From: Rs1 sp000416275
Lineage (GTDB): Bacteria; Pseudomonadota; Gammaproteobacteria; Pseudomonadales; Balneatricaceae
Direction of reading: 5' to 3'
DNA: 64,000 nt
NCBI GenBank assembly: GCA_965243635.1
Contig: OZ251574.1
Span: 3,720,001-3,784,000, forward strand
Positions within the stretch are counted from its first letter, which is position 1. The number at the start of each line of letters is the position of its first letter. Positions 26,316 to 35,697 of the stretch are shown here, one piece after another. The notes under the pieces were generated by a model. That model was not told the origin of the DNA and ran no database searches. It saw only the letters and a list, made by a program, of their open reading frames with translations. The translations under genes and the position numbers were made by a program.

Positions 26316-27752
26316 TTAAGCCTCTAGCGGAAAGGTCGCCAGTGCGTGCTTAGTCATTTGCTTAGCTAAACGCATCACTTGGCAGCTGTAACCGAACTCA
26401 TTGTCATACCAGATGTAAACGACGCAGCTCTTACCGCCCTCGGCAATCGTTGCCAGCGCGTCGACAGTACCCGCAGAGCGAGAACCAACAAAATCAGTTG
26501 AAACCGCTTCCGGCGAAATACTATAACCAATTTGCTTTTGTAAATTTGAATGTTGAGCCGCATTGCGTAAGAATTCGTTCAATTCTTCTTTATTGGTCTC
26601 TTTCTTCAAATTCAAATTTAGAATGGCAATTGAGACGTTAGGCGTCGGCACACGTATCGAGTTACCGGTTAACTTACCTTCCATTTCAGGCAGTGCTTTT
26701 GAGACTGCTTTGGCCGCGCCCGTTTCGGTAATAACCATATTGAGCGTAGCAGCACGTCCACGACGATCCCCTTTATGGTAGTTATCGATTAAGTTTTGAT
26801 CGTTAGTGAAAGAGTGAATTGTTTCAACGTGACCATTTTCAATACCGTACTCATCGCACATCGCCTTGAGGACTGGGGTGATCGCATTGGTGGTGCAAGA
26901 GGCCGCTGATATAATGCTGTCTTCATCCAGCACGTCACTTTGGTTAACGCCCATAACAATATTTTTAATGCCTTTACCTGGAGCGGTCAGTAATACTTTC
27001 TTAGCTCCCGGACATTTTAAATGGATACTCAATCCCTCTTTATCGCGCCACATGCCAGTATTATCAATAATCAATGCGTTGTTGATACCGTGTTTGGTGT
27101 AATCAACTTCTTCAGGGCTAGAGGCGAAAATAACTTTGATCATATTGCCATTGGCAATCAACGCATGGTTTTCATAATCAACCACAATGTTACCTTTGAA
27201 GGCACCGTGCACTGAGTCGCGACGCAGTAAACTAGCGCGCTTTTCAAGATCAAATTCAGCTTTCCCTTTACGTACTACAATAGCGCTGAGACGCATGCCG
27301 CTGCCGCCGCCAGTCTGTTCAAGCAGCAGGCGAGCGAGGAGGCGACCAATACGACCGAAACCGTACAACACCACATCGGTAGCTTGATCGGCGACTTCAG
27401 ATTCACCTGCCGAAAGCTCATTTTTCAGATAGCCAGCAAGATCTGAGTACTCAGTTTGCTGACGATAGTTAACCGCTAATTTACCAATGTCTACATGGGC
27501 ATTTTTAATCCCTAATTCAGTCAACCCTTTTAATACCGGATAGGTATCATCTACGGTTAATTCAGTCTCTTCAATTTGACGACCGAAGCGATGCGCTTTC
27601 AAAATATCAATGACCGATCGCTTTACCAGTAGACGACCAAAAACCGAGGTCTCAACATTTTGATCACGGAATAAAACCCCGATTAAAGGAACCATTTTTT
27701 CGGTTAGCGCTTCGCGTTGTTTCCATGCTGAAAAAACTTGCTCTCGACTCAC
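26316..27752 (-). CDS. gap: Glyceraldehyde-3-phosphate dehydrogenase (long, about 480-residue form)
   Basis: It interconverts glyceraldehyde-3-phosphate and 1,3-bisphosphoglycerate. After an N-terminal extension of about 125 residues, the NAD(P) fold begins VVLYGFGRIGRLLARLL. The active site is ISAASCTTNAITPVLKAM with its cysteine, followed by SFTNDQNLIDNYHKGDRRGRAA and the C-terminal WYDNEFGY. This long form, next to mfd, is typical of Pseudomonas and relatives. I prefer the GTG at 27752 because GGAGAG lies at the right distance; the TTG at 27764 is within that site. The gene is divergent from mfd. Confidence 0.93.
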   Translation of the reverse strand: MSREQVFSAWKQREALTEKMVPLIGVLFRDQNVETSVFGRLLVKRSVIDILKAHRFGRQIEETELTVDDTYPVLKGLTELGIKNAHVDIGKLAVNYRQQTEYSDLAGYLKNELSAGESEVADQATDVVLYGFGRIGRLLARLLLEQTGGGSGMRLSAIVVRKGKAEFDLEKRASLLRRDSVHGAFKGNIVVDYENHALIANGNMIKVIFASSPEEVDYTKHGINNALIIDNTGMWRDKEGLSIHLKCPGAKKVLLTAPGKGIKNIVMGVNQSDVLDEDSIISAASCTTNAITPVLKAMCDEYGIENGHVETIHSFTNDQNLIDNYHKGDRRGRAATLNMVITETGAAKAVSKALPEMEGKLTGNSIRVPTPNVSIAILNLNLKKETNKEELNEFLRNAAQHSNLQKQIGYSISPEAVSTDFVGSRSAGTVDALATIAEGGKSCVVYIWYDNEFGYSCQVMRLAKQMTKHALATFPLEA

Positions 27753-27984
27753 AATACTCTCCAATATTTTGGTGTAATTGATTAGGCATAATTAGTTAAA
27801 CTGGCTTAATTGGTAAATTTAATTTACGCGCGCATTATCCCTATTTCTGGCGCTGTGAGCAAACCAAAACACTAGCACTTTAGGTTAATTTTAAATTTAA
27901 TAACTAAACTACTGATTTTATGTATCGATCTGACATAAAATAGCGACCATTTTTACAATTTTTTATCTTTGGGGATTACTCTAG

Positions 27985-30900
27985 ATGACTCTCGCTTTCA
28001 ATTTACCTTCAAAAAATGCTGATACTAAATGGCTAGGTGGTGTAGCAGGTGCCGGTGCAGGTTGGCTCATTGCACAAGCTGCGCAAGAGCAGCCGGGTAT
28101 CACATTGGTAATCGCCAAAGATACCAACAGTGCGCTGATCCTCGAGAGTGAGATTCGTTTTTTTGCCCCCGAAAATCAGCTCGAAATACTACCTTTCCCC
28201 GATTGGGAGACACTGCCCTACGATAACTTCTCGCCCCACCAAGATATCATTTCCAGTCGATTAACCACCTTGCACCAGCTGCCGTTAATCAAACAGGGCA
28301 TTATTATCGTACCGGTCAGCACTTTAATGCACCGCATCGTGCCCCGGCAGTTTTTAGTAGAAAACACTTTACTCATGCATCGCGGCCAAACCATTGACGC
28401 CGATAAACTGCGCAGACAACTAGTTCAAGCAGGTTATCGAGCGGTAGATAATGTTTTCTCTCACGGTGAATTTGCCTTTCGCGGGTCGATCATTGACTTA
28501 TTTCCGATGGGCAGTAAATTTCCCTTTAGAATTGATTTATTTGATGAGCAAATCGACAGTCTACGAACCTTCGATCCCGAGACACAACGCTCCATCGAGC
28601 AGATTGAACAAATAAGACTATTACCCGCCCGAGAGTTTCCGCTCACCGCGGAGGCAATTGCTTTATTTAAGCGACAATGGCGGGAACGCTTCGATGTAGT
28701 CCCAAAAAAATGCCCAACCTATCAAGATGTTAGCAATGGTTTCGCCCCAGCTGGAATCGAGTATTATCTACCGCTATTCTTTACCCAAACCAGTACTTTA
28801 TTTGACTATTTGCCGGCCGACTCGCTAATTATCAGCGAGGGCGCACTAGAATCTAAAGCCCATGATTTTTGGCAGGATGTGTACAGCCGATACGAGCAAC
28901 AACGTCACGATATCGAGCGGCCAATTTTAGACCCTAGCGCGCTGTTTATGAACAGCAACGATTTTATGCGCTCCCTCAAACCGTTTCGCAAATTACAGTA
29001 CAGCCCAGAGCAAGAACAGGGGGCTGGACGCAGTAACTTAGATTGTTTTGTACCTGCCACTTTAAGTGTAGACGCCCAAAGTAGCACACCATTGGCGGCA
29101 CTATCGCAACATATCGCCGATTACCCCCAGTGCCGTTTCCTGTTTTGTGCAGAGTCCGCCGGTCGTCGTGAAGCCTTGCTAGAGCTGTTAAAAAGAATCA
29201 ACCTCACGCCAAAAACCTTAGATAACTGGCAGCATTTCAGTCGCAGTGCTGAAAAATTTTCCATCACTCAATACCCTTTAAGCCGTGGTTTTAGTACTGA
29301 CCAATGGCAAGTTATCAGCGAATCCCAGCTCTTTGGTCATCAAGTTTTTCAACAGCGTAGACGCTCTAAAGAGAAGAGTCAGTCTGAGTTAGTAGTACGC
29401 AATTTAACCGAGTTACACATGCACTCACCCGTGGTGCATATTGATCACGGTGTCGGTCGCTATTTAGGCTTGGAGACAATCGTCATCGATCAGCAAAGCA
29501 ACGAGTTTGTAAAACTTTGCTATGCAAATGATGCCACTTTATATGTGCCGGTTGCCAACTTACACTTAATTAGCCGCTATACCGGCACCAGCGATGAGCT
29601 GGCCCCGCTGCATCGCCTAGGCACTGAGCAATGGAGCAAAGCCAGACACAAAGCCGCTGAAAAAATCCGTGACACCGCCGCCGAATTACTCAGTATTTAC
29701 GCGCGCCGCGCCGCCCGTAAAGGTTTCGCTTTTTCCTCCCCCGCTGAAGAGTATCGACAATTTTCTGCGAACTTCCCCTTTGAAGAAACCCCAGACCAAG
29801 CCACCGCGATTGCAGCGGTTATTCGAGATATGACTTCTGCACAACCGATGGACCGCCTGATTTGTGGGGATGTAGGTTTTGGTAAAACAGAAGTGGCGAT
29901 GCGCGCTGCATTTATGGCGGTGCAATCGGGCAAACAAGTGGCCATTTTGGTGCCGACCACCTTACTGGCGCAACAACACTATGAAAACTTCACCGATAGA
30001 TTTGCCGATTCAGCAATCATTATCGACCTTGTCTCACGTTTTAGAACCGCCAAACAACAAAGTGGGACTCTGGGGAAGTTAGCCGCTGGCAATGTCGACA
30101 TCATCATCGGCACTCACAAACTGATCCAAAATGATGTCAAATTTAAACAGTTAGGCCTGGTGATTATTGATGAAGAGCATCGCTTTGGCGTGCAGCAGAA
30201 AGAGCGTTTAAAGTCGATGCGCTCAGAGGTGGATATATTAACTATGACCGCCACGCCTATTCCGCGCACCTTAAATATGGCCATGTCGGGGATGCGCGAC
30301 CTTTCAATCATAGCGACCCCACCGGCAAAGCGCCTATCGGTAAACACCTTTGTCCGCGAATCAGACCCCAAGGTGATCAAAGAGGCGATACTGCGTGAGC
30401 TATTGCGCGGTGGACAAGTCTATATACTGCATAACGAAGTCAAAACAATTGATAAAATGGCCCGTGATATTGCTGAACTAGTCCCCGAGGCACGCATTGC
30501 AGTAGGCCATGGACAAATGCGTGAGCGCCAGCTGGAACAAGTGATGTCAGACTTTTATCACAAGCGCTATAATGTGCTGTTATGTACCACCATTATTGAA
30601 ACCGGCATTGACATTCCCAACGCCAACACCATTATTATCGAGCGAGCCGACAAGTTCGGTTTAGCCCAGCTCCACCAGCTGAGAGGCAGGGTCGGCCGCT
30701 CTCATCATCAGGCTTATGCGTACTTATTAACTCCCCACCCTAAGTCGATCAGCAAAGATGCTAAAAAGCGTTTAGAGGCCATTGCCGAGGCGACAGACTT
30801 AGGCGCCGGCTTTACCTTGGCCAGTCACGATTTAGAAATACGCGGCGCTGGCGAGCTATTAGGCGAAGAGCAGAGCGGCCAGATACAAGGGATTGGCTTT

Positions 30901-31422
30901 ACCTTATATATGGAGATGTTAGAGCAAGCCATCGAGGCGATCCGCGAAGGTAAAACGCCTAATTTGGACAAACCGCTGCAGTTCGGTTCAGAGATAAACT
31001 TGCATTTACCGGCGCTTATTCCAGATGATTACCTACCCGATGTGCACATTCGCCTAGTGATGTACAAGCGCATCTCTAGTAGTGTTAACGACACTGAACT
31101 AAAAGAGCTACAAATAGAAATGATTGACCGCTTCGGACTGCTACCCGATGCCACTAAAAATCTGTTTCGGATCACCCAGATAAAACACAGTGCCGATCGT
31201 TTAAAAATAAGCAAAATAGATGCCGGCGTCAGCCATGGAAAAATTGATTTCTCGACCGACACTCCGATTGAGCCGATGACCTTAATCAGCTTGATGCAAA
31301 AGCAACCTAATCGCTACAAACTAAGCGGTGCCAGCCAGCTAACCTTTACCTTCCCGATGCCGGGAACAGAAGAGCGATTTAATACCGTGGAGGGATTGCT
31401 AGAAATTTTAGCCAGCGGATAG
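27985..31422 (+). CDS. mfd: Transcription-repair coupling factor
   Basis: A 1145-residue ATP-dependent translocase. It displaces stalled RNA polymerase and recruits UvrA to template-strand lesions. Visible features are the N-terminal UvrB-like region, the RNA polymerase-interaction domain starting near SPVVHIDHGVGRYLGLE, the translocase Walker A GDVGFGKTE near residue 630, the DEEHRFG box, TATPIPRTLNMAMSG, TTIIETGIDIPNANT, QLRGRVGRSHHQAYAYLL, and the C-terminal TRCF domain. Length and motif order are complete. Confidence 0.98.
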   Translation: MTLAFNLPSKNADTKWLGGVAGAGAGWLIAQAAQEQPGITLVIAKDTNSALILESEIRFFAPENQLEILPFPDWETLPYDNFSPHQDIISSRLTTLHQLPLIKQGIIIVPVSTLMHRIVPRQFLVENTLLMHRGQTIDADKLRRQLVQAGYRAVDNVFSHGEFAFRGSIIDLFPMGSKFPFRIDLFDEQIDSLRTFDPETQRSIEQIEQIRLLPAREFPLTAEAIALFKRQWRERFDVVPKKCPTYQDVSNGFAPAGIEYYLPLFFTQTSTLFDYLPADSLIISEGALESKAHDFWQDVYSRYEQQRHDIERPILDPSALFMNSNDFMRSLKPFRKLQYSPEQEQGAGRSNLDCFVPATLSVDAQSSTPLAALSQHIADYPQCRFLFCAESAGRREALLELLKRINLTPKTLDNWQHFSRSAEKFSITQYPLSRGFSTDQWQVISESQLFGHQVFQQRRRSKEKSQSELVVRNLTELHMHSPVVHIDHGVGRYLGLETIVIDQQSNEFVKLCYANDATLYVPVANLHLISRYTGTSDELAPLHRLGTEQWSKARHKAAEKIRDTAAELLSIYARRAARKGFAFSSPAEEYRQFSANFPFEETPDQATAIAAVIRDMTSAQPMDRLICGDVGFGKTEVAMRAAFMAVQSGKQVAILVPTTLLAQQHYENFTDRFADSAIIIDLVSRFRTAKQQSGTLGKLAAGNVDIIIGTHKLIQNDVKFKQLGLVIIDEEHRFGVQQKERLKSMRSEVDILTMTATPIPRTLNMAMSGMRDLSIIATPPAKRLSVNTFVRESDPKVIKEAILRELLRGGQVYILHNEVKTIDKMARDIAELVPEARIAVGHGQMRERQLEQVMSDFYHKRYNVLLCTTIIETGIDIPNANTIIIERADKFGLAQLHQLRGRVGRSHHQAYAYLLTPHPKSISKDAKKRLEAIAEATDLGAGFTLASHDLEIRGAGELLGEEQSGQIQGIGFTLYMEMLEQAIEAIREGKTPNLDKPLQFGSEINLHLPALIPDDYLPDVHIRLVMYKRISSSVNDTELKELQIEMIDRFGLLPDATKNLFRITQIKHSADRLKISKIDAGVSHGKIDFSTDTPIEPMTLISLMQKQPNRYKLSGASQLTFTFPMPGTEERFNTVEGLLEILASG

Positions 31423-31554
31423 TTTGGCACTCAGCTATCGCCTATAGCACTGCACCTAGCTGCTATATCATCGAAAACAAAGTCGCTGCGAGGGAGTGGG
31501 CTTGCGCAGTAGAAATTTATTTCCAGCAGGGAAATAACCGCCGCTTTAGATAAT

Positions 31555-31716
31555 ACCTGAATCTGTGACTTCAAAGTGAATACAGAGTGTAAGATATTGG
31601 TTCTACAGTGGAATTGAAAAATCTTAGCTGCACCCGTAGGTTCAGCGGGTATTTTTCTAACCGCTGTAGAATCAAGAGCTTGCGCTATGTAGTGCAGTGA
31701 AGTCACTGATTCAGGT
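31555..31716 (-). repeat. ACCTGAATC mini-element, copy B (about 162 bp)
   Basis: A full-length copy in the opposite orientation to the accB-accC copy, running from ACCTGAATCTGTGACTTCA to TGAAGTCACTGATTCAGGT. Direct repeats AAT flank it. It lies 130 nt after mfd and ends 9 nt before the composite repeat block. Confidence 0.88.
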
Positions 31717-31725
31717 AATAGTTAT

Positions 31726-32855
31726 CCTGATTACCCAGCACTTTCAGCTATGGTTAGGCCAAGCCCCTCAAACCCTAGTATTGGCAATAGGTATAGCAGA
31801 AAACGCTTTGGTAAGATAATTACCCTGGATACTGCTACATCTTATAATTCATCGTAACCAATTGATGATAATGCTGAAAAAACACTTTCTTATAAGGTCG
31901 GCTGAGCCTCATGGGTAATCAGCAAAGATTAAGAGCTAGGAGATTGTTGTCTTTCTAAATTTCTTGATTTTAAGGTTTTCTCTGTGCAGCGAAGCGCCTC
32001 TGTGACCTCTGTGGTGAAAAAAGCCCTTAGGGTTTTGGTTGTTGGTCTTACTAAGTCTTTGGTCTTTCTAGTCTGTTAGGGTTTTCTCTGTGCAGCGTAG
32101 TGTCTGTGGATCTCGGTGCTGAAAAAGACTTTAAAAGATTAGTTTTACCACTGAGGTCACAGAGGACACAGAGAAGGGACTTAAAAGATTAGCTGATTAC
32201 CCAGCACTTTCAGCTATGGTTAGGCCAAGCCCCTCAAACCCTAGTATTGGCGATAGGTATAGCAGAAAACGCTTTGGTAAGATAATTACCCTGCATACTG
32301 CTACATCTTATAATTCATCGTAACCAATTGATGATAATGCTGAAAAAACACTTTCTTATAAGGTCGGCTGAGCCTCATGGGTAATCAGGAAAGATTAAGA
32401 GCTAGGAGATTGTTGTCTTTCTAAATTTCTTGATTTTAAGGTTTTCTCTGTGCAGCGAAGCGCCTCTGTGACCTCTGTGGTGAAAAAAGCCCTTAGGGTT
32501 TTGGTTGTTGCTCTTACTAAGTCTTTGGTCTTTCTAGTCTGTTAGGGTTTTCTCTGTGCAGCGTAGTGTCTGTGGATCTCGGTGCTGAAAAAGACTTTAA
32601 AAGATTAGTTTTACCACTGAGGTCACAGAGGACACAGAGAAGGGACTTAAAAGATTAGCTGATTACCCAGCACTTTCAGCGATGGTTAGGCCAAGCCCCT
32701 CAAACCCTAGTATTGGCGATAGGTATAGCAGAAAACGCTTTGGTAAGATAATTACCCTGGATACTGCTACATCTTATAATTCATCGTAACCAATTGATGA
32801 TAATGCTGAAAAAATAGTTTCTTATAAAGTCGGCTGAGTCTGATGGGTAATCAGG
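31726..32855. repeat. Composite repeat block M-T-M-T-M with terminal inverted repeats and target duplication
   Basis: The block starts CCTGATTACCC and ends GGGTAATCAGG (11-bp perfect inverted repeats). It is flanked by the direct repeat ATAGTTAT at 31718-31725 and 32856-32863. Inside, a 195-bp module M (31726-31922, 32195-32389, 32661-32855) is repeated three times, each with the same ends. Two 270-bp spacers T separate them. The period is exactly 466 bp and the first two units are almost identical. Each T carries two direct and one inverted copy of a CTCTGTG…GTGAAAAA motif (for example near 31974-32022, 32090-32133 and 32143-32178). No coding capacity is seen. The right duplication overlaps the cheB stop codon. 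Confidence 0.88.
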
Positions 32856-32859
32856 ATAG

Positions 32860-33900
32860 TTATTGAAAGTGGCTTTGCAGTTTTTGGGAAATTTGATTGA
32901 GCGATAGCTGTAGGTCAACACAGTTTAATGCCACAGCACTACCTGGCATTCCCCACACAATACTCGACTGCTGGTCTTGTACGATAGTGTAGGCTCCCAT
33001 ATCGGCTAACCTTTTCATGGCTTGTGAGCCATCTTTGCCCATGCCCGTTAACAATACTAGTAACAGCTTTTCTGCATTCAAGTCACTTAGTGAGTCGAAC
33101 AGTACGTCAACCGAGGGCCGGTGTCGATTGACCTTCGCTTGATCACTCAAGACACACACTAACTGCTCGCCAGTACTTTTAATCTGTAAGTGCCTACCTC
33201 CCGCTGCTATATAGGCGAAACCTGAGTGTAAAACATCACCATTTTCAGCTTCTTTTACCTTGAGCTCGACACCAGCATTGAGCCGATTTGCAAATCTTTC
33301 GCTGAACAATTTAGGTAAATGTTGCACAATAACTATCGGCGGCAGATTATTCGGCAAGTGCCTCAAAATTTGTTTTATTGCCTCTATACCGCCGGTAGAT
33401 GCCCCTATTGCAATAAGTTTGCCAGCTACTTGTTGGGCACCGAGTGGTTTTTTGATCAAGCTGAGGGGGACGCTGAAAAACTCTCGATGCTTTTTGATTG
33501 TTGAGTAGCTATTAGCCGCGAGGATAACTTTTTCAATCAAACTGCTTTGAAAGTCGAGCAGGTTTTGATTATCTGCATCAGCCTTTGGCTTACCTATGAA
33601 ATCTACCGCGCCTAACTCTAAGGCTGTCACCGTGGCCTCAGCACCCTGTTGAGTCATAGTTGAGAGCATCACAACTGGCAGGGGATGAAGTTTCATTAAG
33701 TTGCGTAAAAAGGTAATGCCATCCATTTTCGGCATTTCAATATCTAAGGTAATCACATTGGGATGAAATTGTTTGATTATTTTACGCGCGACATAAGGAT
33801 CTTCGGCACATTCAACCTGAAACAGAGTCCGGTCAGCTAATACTTTAGCTAAAATCTTGCGCATGATGGGTGAATCTTCAACGATTAGGACTTTTATCAA
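32860..33900 (-). CDS. cheB: Chemotaxis protein-glutamate methylesterase/deamidase CheB
   Basis: A 346-residue response regulator-methylesterase that removes methyl groups from chemoreceptors during adaptation. The receiver domain has the acidic pocket ED and the phosphoacceptor D53 in TLDIEMPKMDG. The C-terminal esterase has the catalytic serine in AIGASTGG, the histidine in VQHLP, and an acidic residue in TGMGKDGSQAM. The start is TTG at 33900 with a purine-rich site upstream. It is last in the operon, 14 nt after cheD. Its stop codon sits in the target duplication of the composite repeat. Confidence 0.97.
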   Translation of the reverse strand: MIKVLIVEDSPIMRKILAKVLADRTLFQVECAEDPYVARKIIKQFHPNVITLDIEMPKMDGITFLRNLMKLHPLPVVMLSTMTQQGAEATVTALELGAVDFIGKPKADADNQNLLDFQSSLIEKVILAANSYSTIKKHREFFSVPLSLIKKPLGAQQVAGKLIAIGASTGGIEAIKQILRHLPNNLPPIVIVQHLPKLFSERFANRLNAGVELKVKEAENGDVLHSGFAYIAAGGRHLQIKSTGEQLVCVLSDQAKVNRHRPSVDVLFDSLSDLNAEKLLLVLLTGMGKDGSQAMKRLADMGAYTIVQDQQSSIVWGMPGSAVALNCVDLQLSLNQISQKLQSHFQ

Positions 33901-33914
33901 AGTGGTTTCTCTGG

Positions 33915-34523
33915 CTAAAATAGCTCGACCGTATTTTGCGTGACAAACTTACCCTGTTCCTTGGCATTCACAGCTGCTGTAATTATTTCTGTCTGTGTAT
34001 CGATAGACGGAATCCGATTCACTAGCAGCCGTCCAGTAGCGGGGAAAAATGCTAATTTTCTCGCATAATCGCCCCCTAAATCACTGGCGATCAAGTCTAG
34101 CTTTTCATCTTTAACGTACTGCTCGATAAATTCTATATTGAGCTTCCCGATGTCGGAAAAACCGTCTATCATTCTGCCGCCTCCGATCACTTTCAATTTT
34201 AGGTTGTGCTTTTTACAGCCACTTTTCCAAAGCTGGTTTATTAATTGCTCCATGGCAAAAAGTCCGTAGCGCAATGGCTTATCCCGATCAAAATCACCAG
34301 TTAACTTAGGGAGCATAAAATGATTCATGCCGCCGTAGCCCATCGAAGGATCATAGATACAAACCGCTATACAAGACCCCAATACTGTAGTGAGCACCAC
34401 CTCTTGGTTAGTTACACAAAAATCACCTTGCATGACTCTTATGCCGTAGCATTGCCACTTTTGCTGCCAAGAGCTAGCTAAATGTTCAAATCCTAATATT
34501 CTTGGAGCCGCGGACCGATTCAT
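33915..34523 (-). CDS. cheD: Chemoreceptor glutamine deamidase CheD
   Basis: A 202-residue deamidase of chemoreceptor glutamines. The core is LTTVLGSCIAVCIYDPSMGYGGMNHFMLP, containing the catalytic Cys in GSC and the His in NHFMLP, followed by KVIGGGRMI and the C-terminal FPATGRLLVNRIPS. The ATG overlaps the cheR stop by 4 nt. CheD normally cooperates with CheC, but no cheC is in this cluster. Confidence 0.96.
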   Translation of the reverse strand: MNRSAAPRILGFEHLASSWQQKWQCYGIRVMQGDFCVTNQEVVLTTVLGSCIAVCIYDPSMGYGGMNHFMLPKLTGDFDRDKPLRYGLFAMEQLINQLWKSGCKKHNLKLKVIGGGRMIDGFSDIGKLNIEFIEQYVKDEKLDLIASDLGGDYARKLAFFPATGRLLVNRIPSIDTQTEIITAAVNAKEQGKFVTQNTVELF

Positions 34524-35365
34524 AACGTTGCCTGGTGCTGATAAATTGTTTTACCTATTAGCTTAAAATCACTTTGCTGGTGAGCTAATGCCTCTGAGTG
34601 ACCAACAAATAAATAGCCCTCAGGTTGGATATAACGAGCTAAATTTAAAATCAATTGCCGCTGGGTTTGTCGATTAAAATAAATCATCACATTTCGACAA
34701 AATATAAAATCAAACTGCCCCTGCATCGGCCATTCACTGATTAAATTTAAATATTTAAAATGAATCATTTGCTGTAGTTCTGGCCGTATTTGTACTTTTC
34801 CATGGTAATTCCCTCTCCCCTTTATAAAATATTTTCGCACTAGATGTGGCTCTAATAATTTTATTCGATCTATATCATAGAGCCCCCGTTGAGCGGTTTC
34901 TAATACGCTTGAATTTATATCTGTGGCCAGTATTTTAATATCATATCGATCAATGCTTAGCAGTGACTCCGTGAGGGACATGGCAATCGAATAAGCTTCT
35001 TCTCCATTTGAACAGCCCGCTGACCAAATTCTAATCCGCTGCTGAGCTGAAGCACGAATCCGAGGGATAATGGTGGATACTATAAAATCAAAATGGTGCT
35101 TCTCGCGAAAAAAAGAAGATAAGTTGGTGGTCAGCGCATTTATAAATTGGTTAATTTCAACCGGGTTTGCCGCAATGAAATTAAAGTAGCTATCGAAGCT
35201 CTGCAGATTTAGCGCCCTTAAACGTCTCACTAATCTATTGTAAGCCATGCTTTTTTTATGATCCGCTAACACTATTCCCGCATAGTCATAGAGATCACTT
35301 TTAACTTTTGCGAACTGTTTATCGGTAAAATCGAACTCTCGTCCAAGGTTTAACAATGGTTCCAT
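34520..35365 (-). CDS. cheR: Chemotaxis protein methyltransferase CheR
   Basis: It uses S-adenosylmethionine to methylate receptor glutamates. The N-terminal helical domain is followed by the SAM-binding fold with IWSAGCSNGEEAYSIAM, ILATDINSSVLE, FIFCRNVMIYFN and GYLFVGHSEAL. I prefer the second ATG (35365) to the one at 35374. AGGTGG is nine bases before the second but directly abuts the first. It overlaps cheD. Upstream, a mini-element separates it from the receptor gene. Confidence 0.96.
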   Translation of the reverse strand: MEPLLNLGREFDFTDKQFAKVKSDLYDYAGIVLADHKKSMAYNRLVRRLRALNLQSFDSYFNFIAANPVEINQFINALTTNLSSFFREKHHFDFIVSTIIPRIRASAQQRIRIWSAGCSNGEEAYSIAMSLTESLLSIDRYDIKILATDINSSVLETAQRGLYDIDRIKLLEPHLVRKYFIKGRGNYHGKVQIRPELQQMIHFKYLNLISEWPMQGQFDFIFCRNVMIYFNRQTQRQLILNLARYIQPEGYLFVGHSEALAHQQSDFKLIGKTIYQHQATL

Positions 35366-35437
35366 TAGCGGCATCCACCTATTACTTAATCGCTTGCACT
35401 AGTGACCAATATCGACTTGCATATTCTGTTTCTCGAT

Positions 35438-35640
35438 GAGACCTCTGCATAACTTACCCGGAGGCTATGATAACTGCGCTCGATAATACGGCGTTAAAAA
35501 CCAGCTAAATAGGCTCATTTACACCAGTAATACCCATAAAGAAGGGCATACTATACCCAAAGAGAGGGGCACACTGACTTCGCCAGCTCGCCGGGTTTTT
35601 CCTTGCCTCACCTTCGCTCGCAACGTTATGCAGCGGTCTC
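35438..35640 (-). repeat. GAGACCTC palindromic mini-element, copy 2 (203 bp)
   Basis: It runs from GAGACCTCTGCATAAC to the inverse of GAGACCGCTGCATAAC. It is the same family as 25687-25912 in inverse orientation and lacks that copy's central 23 bp. It occupies most of the 323-bp gap between mcp and cheR inside the chemotaxis operon. No flanking direct repeat is evident. Confidence 0.85.
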
Positions 35641-35697
35641 AACGTGAAAAACTTTATAGGTTGTTATTATATGGTCGAAGATCTCAGTCGGTTATAA

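Noticed and set aside
31431..31706. 91-residue minus-strand open frame after mfd
   Set aside because: Most of it lies in the palindromic mini-element, so it is a chance frame.
31726..32855. CRISPR or rRNA-like repeat locus
   Set aside because: The units are 466 bp with no unique spacers, and the ends are inverted repeats with a target duplication, which fits an inserted element.
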